Numbered from the stretch's first letter, positions 20,318 through 29,517 are shown. The stretch is 64,000 nt of DNA from Lutibaculum baratangense AMV1 (GCF_000496075.1 NZ_AWXZ01000017.1:124001-188000); one strand, 5' to 3'. Made by a program: numbers and translations. The notes: a model not told the origin generated them from the sequence alone.

Positions 20318-21235
20318 ATGACGCCGGAGCACGACCCGAACGCGCCGGCCGCCGTCGCGGCCCTCCTGCGTCGCGAGGCGAGGCCCGCTCCCGGCCTCTA
20401 CATCGTCGCGACGCCGATCGGGAACCTCGCCGACATCACCCTGCGGGCGCTGGCGGTGCTCGCCGCGGCGGACGTGATCGCATGCGAGGACACCCGCGTG
20501 ACGCGCAAGCTCGCAGAGCATTTCGGCTTCGCGGGCAGGCTCCTCTCGGCGCACGAGCACAACGAGGCCGCGCGCGCGCCGCAGATCATGGCCGCCATCG
20601 AGGACGGCAAGGTCGTCGCCCTCGTCAGCGATGCCGGCACGCCGCTCCTGTCGGATCCGGGCTATCGCCTGGTGGGCGCCGTTCTCGAGGCGGGACACGA
20701 GGTCCATGCGGTGCCGGGGCCCTCGGCCCTGCTGACGGCACTTGTCGCCGCAGGCCTGCCGACGGACCGCTTCTGGTTCGAGGGCTTCCTGCCCACGAAG
20801 GCGGGACAGCGGCGCAGGCGCCTCGAGGCGCTCGCCCGCCTCGAGGCCACCGCCGTCGTCTACGAGTCGCCCCGTCGGATCGCCGCCACGCTGCGGGAGC
20901 TGGCCGAGCACGTCGATCCGGACCGACGTGCCGTCGTCTCGCGAGAGCTGACGAAGCGGTTCGAGGAGACGCGGCGCGGGACGGTGGCGGAGCTCGCGGC
21001 CGCCTATGCCGGGGAGCCGGCGCCGAAGGGCGAGATCGTGCTGATGCTGGCTCCCGCGGGCGAGGAAGCGGCCCGCGAGGCCGCGGATCCCGCCACGATC
21101 GACGAACGTCTCGAAGCGATGGTCGGCGAGCTGGGCGTGAAGGAGGCGGCGAGCCGCCTCGCCGCCGAAACGGGCCTCAAGCGCCGCGATCTCTACCAGC
21201 GCGCGCTGAAGCTCGAGGCCGAGCGGCAGGGATGA
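20318..21235 (+). CDS. rsmI: 16S rRNA (cytidine1402-2'-O)-methyltransferase
   Basis: A 305-residue SAM-dependent methyltransferase modifying C1402 in the ribosomal P site. Signatures are LYIVATPIGNLADITLRAL, CEDTRVTRKL, VSDAGTPLLSDPGYRLV, VPGPSALLTAL and FEGFLPTK. The start at 20318 is the ATG 22 codons before the conserved core; the frame upstream belongs to the opposite-strand lipoprotein region. The stop overlaps the yraN start (ATGA). Confidence 0.96.
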   Translation: MTPEHDPNAPAAVAALLRREARPAPGLYIVATPIGNLADITLRALAVLAAADVIACEDTRVTRKLAEHFGFAGRLLSAHEHNEAARAPQIMAAIEDGKVVALVSDAGTPLLSDPGYRLVGAVLEAGHEVHAVPGPSALLTALVAAGLPTDRFWFEGFLPTKAGQRRRRLEALARLEATAVVYESPRRIAATLRELAEHVDPDRRAVVSRELTKRFEETRRGTVAELAAAYAGEPAPKGEIVLMLAPAGEEAAREAADPATIDERLEAMVGELGVKEAASRLAAETGLKRRDLYQRALKLEAERQG

Positions 21236-21594
21236 GCTCGGAGGCGCGCCGCCGGGCGGAGCGGGCGGGCCAGCTCTGCGAAACGGCGACCGTCGCCTAT
21301 CTCCTGCTCAAGGGGTTCCGGCCGCTCGGCCGCCGGGTGAAGACGCCGGTGGGTGAGATCGATATCGTCGCGAGACGCGGCGCCACCGTCGCCTTCGTCG
21401 AGGTGAAGCTGCGCCGGAACGCCCCGGATTTCGTCCTCAGCGCGACGAACAGGCGCCGTATCGCCGCCGCGGCCAAGTGGTGGCTTGCGGCGAACCCCTC
21501 CCATGCCCAATACACGTTGCGCTTCGACGTCGTGATCTGGCACGGCCCCGGCTGGCCTCGCCACATTCCGGCGGCTTTCGACGCCGAACCGTAG
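21232..21594 (+). CDS. YraN (UPF0102) family protein, nuclease-like fold
   Basis: A 120-residue protein with the restriction-endonuclease-like pattern G-E-I-D-I-V ... F-V-E-V-K ([19 protein letters not shown]), where the Asp, Glu and Lys form a possible metal site. The family's substrate is unknown. It overlaps rsmI by four bases, an association seen across proteobacteria, and precedes gshB by 13 bases. Confidence 0.88.
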   Translation: MSSEARRRAERAGQLCETATVAYLLLKGFRPLGRRVKTPVGEIDIVARRGATVAFVEVKLRRNAPDFVLSATNRRRIAAAAKWWLAANPSHAQYTLRFDVVIWHGPGWPRHIPAAFDAEP

Positions 21595-21607
21595 AAGAAG
21601 GATCGCC

Positions 21608-22555
21608 ATGAGCCTCTCAGTCGCCGTTCAGATGGACCCGATCGAGAAGATCTCGATCAAGGGGGATTCGACCTTCGCCCTCATGCTCGAGGCGCAGAAG
21701 CGGGGCCACGCGCTCCACTACTACACACCCGACACGCTCGCGATGCGCGACGGAAAGGTGCACGCGACGGTCGCGCCGCTTCAGGTGCGCGACACCGAGG
21801 GCGACCACTTCACGCTGGGCGAGTCCACCCGGCGGGAGCTGAGGGACTTCGACGTCATCCTGCTGCGGCAGGATCCGCCCTTCGACATGCACTACATCAC
21901 GACGACCCACATGCTGCAGACGCTCGAGAGAGAGCGCACGATGGTCGTCAACGATCCGGTCGCGGTGAGGAACGCGCCGGAGAAGCTCTTCGTCGTCGAG
22001 TTCGCCGACCTCATGCCGCAGACGCTGATCACCCGCGACAAGGGCGAGATCGAGGCGTTCCGCAGGGAGTTCGGCGACATCGTCATGAAGCCGCTCTACG
22101 GCCATGGCGGCGGCGCCGTGTTCCGCGTGACGCATGACGACCTGAACTTCGGCTCGCTCTACGACATGTTCGCGACCACCTGGCGGGAGCCGTGGGTGGT
22201 GCAGCGCTTCCTGCCGAACGTGAAGGACGGCGACAAGCGCATCATCCTCGTCGACGGCGAGTTCGCCGGGGCGATCAACCGCATCCCGGCCGCCGGGGAC
22301 CTGCGCTCGAACATGGTGCGCGGCGGCGCCGCGGCCTTCACCGAGCTGACCGCGCGCGAGCGCGAGATCTGCGAGCGCGTGGGCCCGAGATGCGCCGAGC
22401 TCGGCCTCCTCTTCGTCGGCCTCGACGTGATCGACAACCTCTTGACCGAGATCAACGTGACATCGCCGACCGGCATCCGCGCCGTCGCGAGACTCGGCGG
22501 ACCCGACATCGCCGCCATGATCTGGGACCGCATCGAGGAGAGACGCGGCGCCTGA
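21608..22555 (+). CDS. gshB: Glutathione synthetase
   Basis: A 315-residue ATP-grasp ligase adding glycine to gamma-glutamylcysteine. Visible are VQMDPIEKI at the N terminus, [38 protein letters not shown], the ATP-binding [16 protein letters not shown] and the C-terminal [13 protein letters not shown]. The ATG has GAAGGA upstream. It is the last gene of rsmI-yraN-gshB; no clear terminator follows in the 90 bases before the convergent gene. Confidence 0.96.
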   Translation: MSLSVAVQMDPIEKISIKGDSTFALMLEAQKRGHALHYYTPDTLAMRDGKVHATVAPLQVRDTEGDHFTLGESTRRELRDFDVILLRQDPPFDMHYITTTHMLQTLERERTMVVNDPVAVRNAPEKLFVVEFADLMPQTLITRDKGEIEAFRREFGDIVMKPLYGHGGGAVFRVTHDDLNFGSLYDMFATTWREPWVVQRFLPNVKDGDKRIILVDGEFAGAINRIPAAGDLRSNMVRGGAAAFTELTAREREICERVGPRCAELGLLFVGLDVIDNLLTEINVTSPTGIRAVARLGGPDIAAMIWDRIEERRGA

Positions 22556-22645
22556 CGCCCGAGCCGGGGCGAGGCCGAGGCCGCCTTGCACGCGGGAACT
22601 AAGCGGGTCCGGGCGACGCAGCCGCCCGGCCCGTGCCTCTCGGGA

Positions 22646-23161
22646 TCACTGCTGGCCCTGCAGCGACCTCGCCTCCTCGATCGCGGCCATGCATTCGGCC
22701 TCGTCGCCCCGGTCGCTCGCCTCGCGCGCCCGGTCGAGTGCCGCGGTGACCGTCTCCCCACCGCTCTCGCCCGCCGTGCCGCCCTGGCCCGCCTGCTCGG
22801 CCGCCGTCTGCTCGCCTTCCTGCTGCGCCTGCGCATCCTGGCCCGACATGGCGACGGCGGCGTCGCCCCCGCCCTGTGCGTCGGCGAGCGGCATCGTCGA
22901 GCCGTCCTTCTCGACCTCGCCGGCAGCGGTGCCCTGCGTCGCCGCCCCGGCGCCGGTCGAGCCGGTCGTCTCGGCGGATGCGTCACCGGTCTGAAGCGGC
23001 GCGAGGCTGCCGTCCTTGGCGATGCCGGCATCGGCCATCTGTCCGGCACTGGCCGAGCCCGGCATGGAGCGCTCGAAACTCGCGATCTCCTCCGCGCAGT
23101 CGGCGTGGGCCGCACCCATGCCGAGCAAGAGGACGCCGGCGGCGAGAAGTGGTGTCTTCAT
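22646..23161 (-). CDS. Secreted Ala/Gly/Glu-rich protein of unknown function
   Basis: A 171-residue protein with a clear signal peptide (MKTPLLAAGVLLLGMGAAHA, then DC). The mature part is low-complexity (Ala, Gly, Gln, Glu, Thr) between a Cys-containing start and a conserved-looking C-terminal segment (ALDRAREASDRGDEAECMAAIEEARSL). Two cysteines, one at each end, could form a disulfide. A strong GGAGGAAAC precedes the ATG. I do not recognise the family. A near-consensus EcfG promoter lies 37 bases upstream of the start, suggesting stress induction. Confidence 0.6.
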   Translation of the reverse strand: MKTPLLAAGVLLLGMGAAHADCAEEIASFERSMPGSASAGQMADAGIAKDGSLAPLQTGDASAETTGSTGAGAATQGTAAGEVEKDGSTMPLADAQGGGDAAVAMSGQDAQAQQEGEQTAAEQAGQGGTAGESGGETVTAALDRAREASDRGDEAECMAAIEEARSLQGQQ

Positions 23162-23197
23162 GGTGTTTCCTCCAGAGTTTCTTTGATCCTCGGGATG

Positions 23198-23222
23198 AAC
23201 TTCCGCCCGGGAGTCATGTTCC
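23198..23222 (-). promoter_or_regulatory. Near-consensus EcfG-type promoter
   Basis: Minus strand: GGAAC (23222-23218), 16-base spacer, AGTT (23201-23198). One mismatch to CGTT. It points at the secreted Ala/Gly-rich gene starting at 23161. Confidence 0.45.
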
Positions 23223-23347
23223 GCTGGGGAAGCAGGCGGTACGGCGGAAGACACAGCCCGGTGACGGCGAAATGTTCCCGATGCGTTCTTGTCATCGCCG
23301 ACGACCCCGCATAGACTTCCCCTGCGGGATCAGCTGGAGGACTGGCC

Positions 23348-24880
23348 ATGGTGGCTCGGGTGACGACGGTCGCCTTCGTCGGCATCGAGGCGAGGCGTGT
23401 CGACGTTCAGGCGCAGGTGGCGCCGGGCATGACCGCCTTCCAGATCGTCGGGCTGCCGGACAAGGCGGTCGCCGAGAGCCGCGAGCGCGTCCGCTCGGCT
23501 CTGATCGCCATCGGTCTCGCCCTGCCGCCGAAGCGCATCACCATCAACCTCGCGCCGGCCGACCTTCCGAAGGAGGGGAGCCATTTCGACCTCGCCATCG
23601 CGCTCGCGCTGATGGCGGCGATCGGAGCGGTGCCGGCCGAGGCGCTGCGGCGCTGGTGCGTCCTCGGCGAGCTTGCGCTCGACGGGCGCATCACCCCCGT
23701 CGCGGGCGTGCTGCCGGCGGCGATCGGCGCGAACGCCATGGGGCTCGGCCTCATCTGTCCGGAGGCCTGCGGGCCGGAGGCCGCATGGGCGAGCCCCGAC
23801 ATGGACGTGCTCGCGCCCGCCGACCTCATCGCCGCCACGAACCATTTCAAGGGAAGCCAGCTCCTGCGGCGGCCCTCGCCAGCCGTGCGGGAAGAGACCG
23901 GCACCACGCTCGACCTGGCGGAGATCCGCGGCCAGGAGAGCGCGAAGCGGGCGCTCGGGATCGCGGCGGCGGGAGGGCACAACCTGCTTTTCGTCGGTCC
24001 GCCGGGGGCGGGCAAGTCGATGCTCGCCCAGCGTCTGCCCTCGATCCTGCCGCCGCTGTCGCCGGCGGAGCTGCTCGAGGTCTCGATGATCCACTCCGTC
24101 GCCGGAGCCCTGCCCGGCGGCCGCCTCTCCGCGCGAAGGCCCTTCCGCGCGCCACACCACTCCGCCTCGATGGCCGCTCTGGTCGGCGGAGGCATCAAGG
24201 CTCGCCCAGGCGAGGCCTCGCTCGCCCATCGCGGCGTGCTCTTCCTCGACGAGCTGCCGGAATTCGCGCCGCAGGTGCTCGACAGCCTGCGCCAGCCGCT
24301 CGAATCCGGCGAGACAGTGATCGCCCGCGCCATGCACCGGATCACCTATCCCTCGCGGTTTCAGCTCGTGGCCGCGATGAACCCCTGCCGCTGCGGCCAG
24401 GCTTCCGAGCTCGGCGGCCATTGCCGCCGCGGGCCGCGCTGCGCCGCCGACTACCAGGCCCGCGTGTCGGGGCCCCTGCTCGACCGCATCGACTTGAGGC
24501 TCGACGTGCCGGCCGTGACCGCGACTGACCTGATGGGTCCGTCCCGCGCAGAGCCGAGCGAGGCCGTCGCCGCCCGGGTCGCCGCCGCGCGCGACGTGCA
24601 GCGGGACCGGTACCTCGCCCTCGGCCTGCCGGAATGGACGACCAACGGCACCTGTTCGGCGAAGGTCCTCGACGAGGTGGCGCGGCCCGACCAGGCCGGG
24701 CTCGCGCTCCTCCGCGACGCGGCCGAGGCGCTCGGGCTGTCGGCGCGCGGCTATCACCGGGTGCTTCGCGTCGCCCGCACGCTCGCCGATCTCGCCGGCG
24801 CCGGCGAGGTGAAGCGCATCCACGTCGCGGAGGCGATCGCCTACCGGGGCGCGGACACGGGAATCGTCGCGGCGGCGTGA
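23348..24880 (+). CDS. comM: ComM / YifB-type Mg-chelatase-like AAA+ ATPase
   Basis: A 510-residue ATPase. The N-terminal Lon-like domain contains AFQIVGLPDKAVAESRERVRSA and LPKEGSHFDLAIALALM; the AAA+ core has the P-loop GPPGAGKS at 217-224, RPFRAPHHSAS, the Walker B-like GVLFLDELPEF and MNPCRCG. C-terminal SARGYHRVLRVARTLADL is typical. ComM is a hexameric branch-migration helicase acting when DNA from transformation is integrated; most bacteria have it even without known competence. It follows a gap of 187 bases after the divergent secreted gene. Confidence 0.93.
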   Translation: MVARVTTVAFVGIEARRVDVQAQVAPGMTAFQIVGLPDKAVAESRERVRSALIAIGLALPPKRITINLAPADLPKEGSHFDLAIALALMAAIGAVPAEALRRWCVLGELALDGRITPVAGVLPAAIGANAMGLGLICPEACGPEAAWASPDMDVLAPADLIAATNHFKGSQLLRRPSPAVREETGTTLDLAEIRGQESAKRALGIAAAGGHNLLFVGPPGAGKSMLAQRLPSILPPLSPAELLEVSMIHSVAGALPGGRLSARRPFRAPHHSASMAALVGGGIKARPGEASLAHRGVLFLDELPEFAPQVLDSLRQPLESGETVIARAMHRITYPSRFQLVAAMNPCRCGQASELGGHCRRGPRCAADYQARVSGPLLDRIDLRLDVPAVTATDLMGPSRAEPSEAVAARVAAARDVQRDRYLALGLPEWTTNGTCSAKVLDEVARPDQAGLALLRDAAEALGLSARGYHRVLRVARTLADLAGAGEVKRIHVAEAIAYRGADTGIVAAA

Positions 24881-24962
24881 CGGGGCGGCTCGCATATTGG
24901 CTTAAGGCAACGTAAGGACCATCTCCCTAAGGTGGCCGCACCGTTCAACCCGGTCACCGTCG

Positions 24963-27107
24963 ATGCCCGAAGCCGCCACGTCCGCCGACTGCGAGAAATC
25001 CGCCGCCCGGCGACCGTTTCCAGTGTCAGGCGCCCTGGTGGTCGCCGCCGCGACGGGCGCCCTCCTCACCTGCCTCCTGCTCGCCACGTCCTGGGCGGCG
25101 GCGACGGCAGTGGCCGGTGGAGCGCTTCTGGGCGCCCTCGCCACGCAGCAGCGCAGGCTGCGCCGCAGCGAGGCCCGGTGTGCGCAGCTGCATGCGCGGG
25201 AGGCCGTCCTCGTCGGCCGCAACTCGGCCCTCGCCGGCGCGCTGGCCCTGCAGCGGGCCGCCTCTACCGACACGGCGGCCTATAGCTGCGACGCCACCGG
25301 ACGCCTCGTCGAGGCGAATGCCACCTTTTTCGAGACCTTCGGACTCGGCGCCGACGCGATCGGCCACAGATTCTTCCCTGAACGCGTGCCCGCAAGCGAT
25401 CAAGCCTCCTCCCAGGAGGATGGAGACCAGTGCCTGCGCACCGCCACGGGGCCCCGCTGGTTCGCCGTGGAGGAGCGCGTGCGCCTCGACGCGGCCGGGC
25501 GCGAGGCGGGACGCCGCATCGTTCTCAGAGACGCCGACGAACGTCATCGGCGCGAAACCGAGCTGGCGCGACGGCTGTCGCAGGCACGGTCCGCCGAGGA
25601 GGCCCAGTCCCGGCTCGTGGCAGCCGTCACGCATGAGGTCCGCACGCCGGTCGGCGGCATCCTCGGCCTCACGAACCTCCTGCTCGAGACCGAGCTCACG
25701 CCCTCGCAGCAGAGCTACGTGCAGTCGGTGCGCAGCTCCGCCGGCGCCCTTCTCGGCCTGATCGACGACCTGCTCGACCACGCCTCGCTGAAGGCCGGTC
25801 GCCTCGCCGTCGTCGAGCGCCGCTACGATCTCCCCTCGCTCGTCCAGGAGGTGTGCGAGCTTCTCGGACCTCGAGCCGAGGAGAAGGGCCTCTCGCTCGG
25901 CGTCTTCCTGCCGCGCAATATGCCGGCCGCGCTCCTCGGCGATCCCGCGCGCGTCCGGCAGGTCCTGATCAATCTCGTCGGAAACGCGATCAAGTTCACC
26001 GACCACGGCGGGGTGCTCGTCTGCGTGCGTCCGCTCAAGGACAAGTTCGAGCTCTGCGTTCGCGACACCGGGCGCGGCATCGCGCCGGCCGACCAGGATC
26101 GCATCTTCGGGGAGTTCGAGAGGGCCGGCGAGGCCGGATCGCTCGCCGGCAGCGGCCTCGGCCTCGCCATCAGCCGCAAGCTCGTGGAGATGATGGGGGG
26201 ATCGCTGGCGCTGATCAGCCGGCGCGGCCACGGCAGCGCGTTCACCATGACCCTGCCGCTGCGCGCGGCGGACGGCGTGCCGGACCGGCAGCCACCCTCG
26301 CTCGCCGGCCGGAGGTTCATCGTCGCCTGCGGATCCTCGGTCCTCCGGAAGTCCATCGCGCTGTCGCTACGGGACGAGGGCGCGGCCGTCGCCGCGTTCG
26401 CCCGGCCGCGCCGCGTCGGGCAGGCGATCGCCGCCGGCACGGGGGCGGACGGCATCCTTCTCGACCTCGCGATGTTTCGCAGGCTCCGGCCCGAATTGGG
26501 AGACGCGCACGCCGTCGTCGCGCTCTCGCCGGCTCAGCGCGAGGCGCTGCCCGAGATCCTGCAGCGGCCGGCGACCTCTTACCTCATCACGCCGATCCGC
26601 CGCGGCTCGCTCCTGGCCCAGCTGTCGCCACGCTCCGTGTCGCCTGCCGTGGAGCCGGACGGCAAGGACGGCCGTCGCGCGCTCCTTGCGGACGACGACG
26701 CGGTGGCGGCCCTCGTTGTCGGCTCCATGCTGAGGAAGCGCGGCATGATCGTCGAGCGCGTCGGGAGCGGGCAGGAGGCTGTTGCCCGCGCGGGGCGCTC
26801 GCCCTCGCTCGACCTCGTCCTCCTCGACATCAATATGCCGGGGCTCGGCGGGATCGCCGCTGCGGCGGCCATCCGGAACCGTGAAGCCCGTCTCTGCCGC
26901 AGGCGCACGCCGATCGTCGCACTGAGCGCCGGCGCGACCGAGACGCAACTCGCCAGCGCGGTCGCCGCGGGTATCGACGCCTTCCTCGAGAAGCCCGTCT
27001 CCCCTCAGGACCTGTCGCGCTGCCTGGAGGCGTTGGAACCCGAGTGGACGATGGACGGCGGCGGATCCGATCCCAGGCTCGAAACATTGTCACAAATGGT
27101 TCGATAA
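24963..27107 (+). CDS. Hybrid sensor histidine kinase with degenerate and intact receiver domains
   Basis: A 714-residue inner-membrane kinase. Two hydrophobic segments lie near 20-58, a PAS-like part near 105-180, the phospho-accepting His224 in HEVRTP, and an ATPase domain with NLVGNAIKF, RDTGRGI and GSGLGLAISRKLVEMMGG. A receiver-like domain at about 436-560 lacks the acidic pair and has Thr instead of the conserved Lys, so it looks inactive. The C-terminal receiver (about 575-695) has DDD near its start, the acceptor Asp622 and FLEKPV. No cognate regulator is adjacent, so signalling probably goes through a phosphotransfer protein elsewhere. Confidence 0.9.
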   Translation: MPEAATSADCEKSAARRPFPVSGALVVAAATGALLTCLLLATSWAAATAVAGGALLGALATQQRRLRRSEARCAQLHAREAVLVGRNSALAGALALQRAASTDTAAYSCDATGRLVEANATFFETFGLGADAIGHRFFPERVPASDQASSQEDGDQCLRTATGPRWFAVEERVRLDAAGREAGRRIVLRDADERHRRETELARRLSQARSAEEAQSRLVAAVTHEVRTPVGGILGLTNLLLETELTPSQQSYVQSVRSSAGALLGLIDDLLDHASLKAGRLAVVERRYDLPSLVQEVCELLGPRAEEKGLSLGVFLPRNMPAALLGDPARVRQVLINLVGNAIKFTDHGGVLVCVRPLKDKFELCVRDTGRGIAPADQDRIFGEFERAGEAGSLAGSGLGLAISRKLVEMMGGSLALISRRGHGSAFTMTLPLRAADGVPDRQPPSLAGRRFIVACGSSVLRKSIALSLRDEGAAVAAFARPRRVGQAIAAGTGADGILLDLAMFRRLRPELGDAHAVVALSPAQREALPEILQRPATSYLITPIRRGSLLAQLSPRSVSPAVEPDGKDGRRALLADDDAVAALVVGSMLRKRGMIVERVGSGQEAVARAGRSPSLDLVLLDINMPGLGGIAAAAAIRNREARLCRRRTPIVALSAGATETQLASAVAAGIDAFLEKPVSPQDLSRCLEALEPEWTMDGGGSDPRLETLSQMVR

Positions 27108-27132
27108 ACTATGGTCAGAAGCTGGTCGGGCG

Positions 27133-28149
27133 ATGCGGCAGTCGCTTGCGAACAGGGGCATCCCGCCGCCTCCGCGAGGAGTGACGGACGGGGCGGGCAC
27201 ACGGCTGGACCAGGCAATGAAACTCGGCGAGAAATTCCACCCGGCTCGACTGATGCGACGTTTCGTGCCCTCGACGCTCACGCCTCTCCAAGCCGATTCG
27301 ACCTATGGTCCGCCGCCGGAGACGCTCGGCCGCATCGGCTCCCTCGAGGTCCGGCTCGCTCGCAGCCAGCGCGAGGTGAAGCTGGCGCAGGCCCTGCGAT
27401 TCAACGTCTTCTACAAGGAGATGTCGGCCCAGGCGAACGCGGCCCTGATGCTCCGGCGCCGCGACGTCGACGGCTTCGATGCGATCTGCGACCACCTTCT
27501 CGTCATCGACCATGATGCCGAGCCGCAGGGGGCGCCCGCCTATCGCGGACGCAAGGGCCCGGCCGTGGTCGGCACGTACCGGCTTCTCCGACAGGAGGTG
27601 GCCGAGCGCAACGGCGGCTTCTACACGTCGGGCGAGTTCGAGATCGAGGGGCTGATCGAGCGCAAGCGCCCGCTGCGCTTCATGGAGCTCGGCCGGTCCT
27701 GTGTTCTGAAGTCCTACCGCAACAAGCGGACCGTGGAGCTTCTCTGGTCGGGCATCTGGTCTTACGTGCAGCACTACGAGGTCGACGTGATGCTCGGCTG
27801 CGCGAGCCTGGAGGGCTGCGACGTCGACCGGCTCGCCCTGCCCCTCTCCTTCCTCCAGCACAACGCTGCGGCGCCGGACGAATGGCGGGTGCGGGCCGTG
27901 CCTTCACGACGCGTCCCGATGGACAGGATGCCGGCCGGCGAGGTCGACATGCGGCAGGCGCTGAACCAGCTTCCTCCGCTCGTGAAGGGCTATCTGCGGC
28001 TTGGAGCCTATGTCGGCGACGGGGCGGTGGTGGACTATCAGTTCGGCACCACCGACGTTCTGGTCGTGCTGCCCGTGGCGTCGATCAACCCGCGCTATTT
28101 CGGCCACTTCGGCGCTCCGAAAGAGCGCGCGCCGCGCCCGACCCACTGA
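27133..28149 (+). CDS. olsB: OlsB-like ornithine N-acyltransferase (GNAT fold)
   Basis: A frame of 338 residues. The core resembles OlsB: LAQALRFNVFYKEM, the acyl-carrier site VVGTYRLLRQEVA, GGFYTSGEFEIEGLI and FMELGRSCVLKSYR. OlsB transfers a 3-hydroxyacyl chain from acyl-ACP to ornithine, the first step of ornithine lipids, membrane lipids common in Rhizobiales. The N-terminal 60 residues are poorly conserved and the start is uncertain: ATG 27133 or ATG 27217, neither with a strong SD. No OlsA acyltransferase is adjacent. A hemolysin-like relative is the alternative reading. Confidence 0.7.
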   Translation: MRQSLANRGIPPPPRGVTDGAGTRLDQAMKLGEKFHPARLMRRFVPSTLTPLQADSTYGPPPETLGRIGSLEVRLARSQREVKLAQALRFNVFYKEMSAQANAALMLRRRDVDGFDAICDHLLVIDHDAEPQGAPAYRGRKGPAVVGTYRLLRQEVAERNGGFYTSGEFEIEGLIERKRPLRFMELGRSCVLKSYRNKRTVELLWSGIWSYVQHYEVDVMLGCASLEGCDVDRLALPLSFLQHNAAAPDEWRVRAVPSRRVPMDRMPAGEVDMRQALNQLPPLVKGYLRLGAYVGDGAVVDYQFGTTDVLVVLPVASINPRYFGHFGAPKERAPRPTH

Positions 28150-28261
28150 GCGGACGCGCTGCGACGCCTCCGCAGGGCTGCCCTGCGGAGGGGGACGCTT
28201 GCCAATCCGCGAGACCGGGGCTTCCATCTCCGCCTCGACCTTCGGCCATCCGGTGTCAGCA

Positions 28262-28804
28262 GTGTCAGATCACGATTTCGTCGTCCGCCCCGCCGCGCGT
28301 GCCGACCTTCCGGCCATCACCGCGATCTACGCGCAAGCCGTCCTGCACGGGACCGGCAGCTTCGAGATCACCCCGCCCGACGAAGCGGAGATGGGGCGCC
28401 GCGTGTCGAGCCTGCTCGACGGCGGCTTTCCCTATTTCGTCGGGGAGCGCGGCGGCCGGGTCGTGGGCTACGCCTACGCGGGGCCTCATCACACCCGCCG
28501 CGCCTACCGATGGTCGCTCGACACGTCGGTCTACATCCTGCCGGAGGCGCAGGGCGCGGGGCTCGGCAATGCCCTCCTCGCGGCGCTGATCGAAACGGCG
28601 GAGACACAGGGTTTCCGCCAGATGATCGCCGTGATCGGCGACGCGGCCAATGCCGGCTCGATCGCCCTGCACAGGCGCCACGGCTTCCGCCATGTCGGCA
28701 CCTACGAAAGCGTAGGTCGCAAGCACGCACGCTGGCTCTCGACCGTCCTCATGCAGAGGGCGCTGGGGCCCGGCGACGACGCGCCGCCTCCCGAAGAGGA
28801 CTGA
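28262..28804 (+). CDS. GNAT N-acetyltransferase, phosphinothricin-acetyltransferase-like
   Basis: A 180-residue acetyltransferase. FVVRPAARADLPAITAIYAQAVLHGTGSFE, VGYAYAGPHHTRRAYRWSLDTSVYI and GAGLGNALLAALIE with KHARWLSTVLMQRAL are the marks of the Pat/MddA branch, which acetylates phosphinothricin, methionine sulfone or similar amino-acid analogues. The substrate here is inferred only by family. GTG 28262 is chosen, with GTG 28253 as an alternative; no ATG is available at the right place. Confidence 0.8.
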   Translation: MSDHDFVVRPAARADLPAITAIYAQAVLHGTGSFEITPPDEAEMGRRVSSLLDGGFPYFVGERGGRVVGYAYAGPHHTRRAYRWSLDTSVYILPEAQGAGLGNALLAALIETAETQGFRQMIAVIGDAANAGSIALHRRHGFRHVGTYESVGRKHARWLSTVLMQRALGPGDDAPPPEED

Positions 28805-28810
28805 TCCCGC

Positions 28811-29197
28811 TCAGGCCTCGACGAGCTTCAGCTTCTTGTCGATCGCCCGGAGCACGTTGCGGAGCTCGTGGCCTCGCTTGAGGATGAGGCCCGTCGCCGC
28901 CACGACGGAGTAGAGGCCCTGGCGACGGGCATTCTTCGGAATTTTCTCGATGCGGTAGAGCGGCGCCTCGCTCGTGCGACGAAACACGGAGAACACGGCG
29001 CGCTCCCGCGTGGCATCGATCGCGTAGTCGCGCCATTCGCCGGCGGCGACCATGCGGCCGTAGACGGAGAGGATCTGGGAAAGCTCGTGGCGGTTGAAAT
29101 GGACGTCGGAGGGAGTCTTCTTCGGGGCGGCCGTTTCGGCCGGCGCAGCCTGCTGGCCTCGGCGGCCGACGAACGCTATCGGCTCACTTTCGCTCAT
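28811..29197 (-). CDS. DUF2794 family protein
   Basis: A 128-residue protein with the compact conserved core FNRHELSQILSVYGRMVAAGEWRDYAID and FSVFRRTSEAPLYRIEK, ending RGHELRNVLRAIDKKLKLVEA. This is the alphaproteobacterial DUF2794 family, of unknown function. The ATG at 29197 has GAGGAGG upstream. It converges on the acetyltransferase gene with only 6 bases between stops. Confidence 0.85.
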   Translation of the reverse strand: MSESEPIAFVGRRGQQAAPAETAAPKKTPSDVHFNRHELSQILSVYGRMVAAGEWRDYAIDATRERAVFSVFRRTSEAPLYRIEKIPKNARRQGLYSVVAATGLILKRGHELRNVLRAIDKKLKLVEA

Positions 29198-29387
29198 GAG
29201 GCGCCTCCTCTTGTAGACAACATGACAGTCAGGCGACAGCCATTCTCGACCTCTGGACAGGGTCGTGCAAGCCGCGATCGCGGGCACGTCTCTAAGCGCT
29301 TGAGCGCGGCCAAAAAATCACAGTTTCGCCTATATCCGGCCCAGCGCACGCCAAGTTGCGGATCGATATTCCAACCGTTGCCTCTTG

Positions 29388-29517
29388 GCCTGGTTCGGTG
29401 AGGCTTCGGACACCCCAGCCCCCCAGCCCCCCGGGGTCGAGCCGGACCAGGTCACCCTCTTTCCATCCTCGATGGTTTGGCACAGGCCGGCGTTCCCAGC
29501 GGAGCGCCGGCTTTCTT
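29388..29517 (+). ncRNA. Candidate structured small RNA upstream of htpG
   Basis: CCTGGTTCGG (29389-29398) pairs with CCGGACCAGG (29442-29451) over ten positions with one G-U, enclosing a C-rich loop, and an intrinsic terminator follows at 29484-29517. No open frame fits. A start is not fixed; a possible -10 (TATATC near 29331) lacks a convincing -35. The terminator directly before htpG suggests either an independent small RNA or an attenuated htpG leader. Confidence 0.35.
29484..29517 (+). terminator. Intrinsic terminator upstream of htpG
   Basis: GCCGGCG / CGCCGGC (7 bp, extended by A-T pairs) with a 12-base loop, followed by TTTCTT. It lies 93 bases before the htpG start and after no plus-strand coding gene, so it must end a non-coding transcript or attenuate htpG. 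The rest of the DUF2794-htpG spacer (29198-29387) shows nothing further I can name. Confidence 0.6.

Noticed and set aside
29388-29517. Signal recognition particle (4.5S) RNA
   Set aside because: The conserved GGTCCGGAAGGAAGCAGCC-type tetraloop region is absent.
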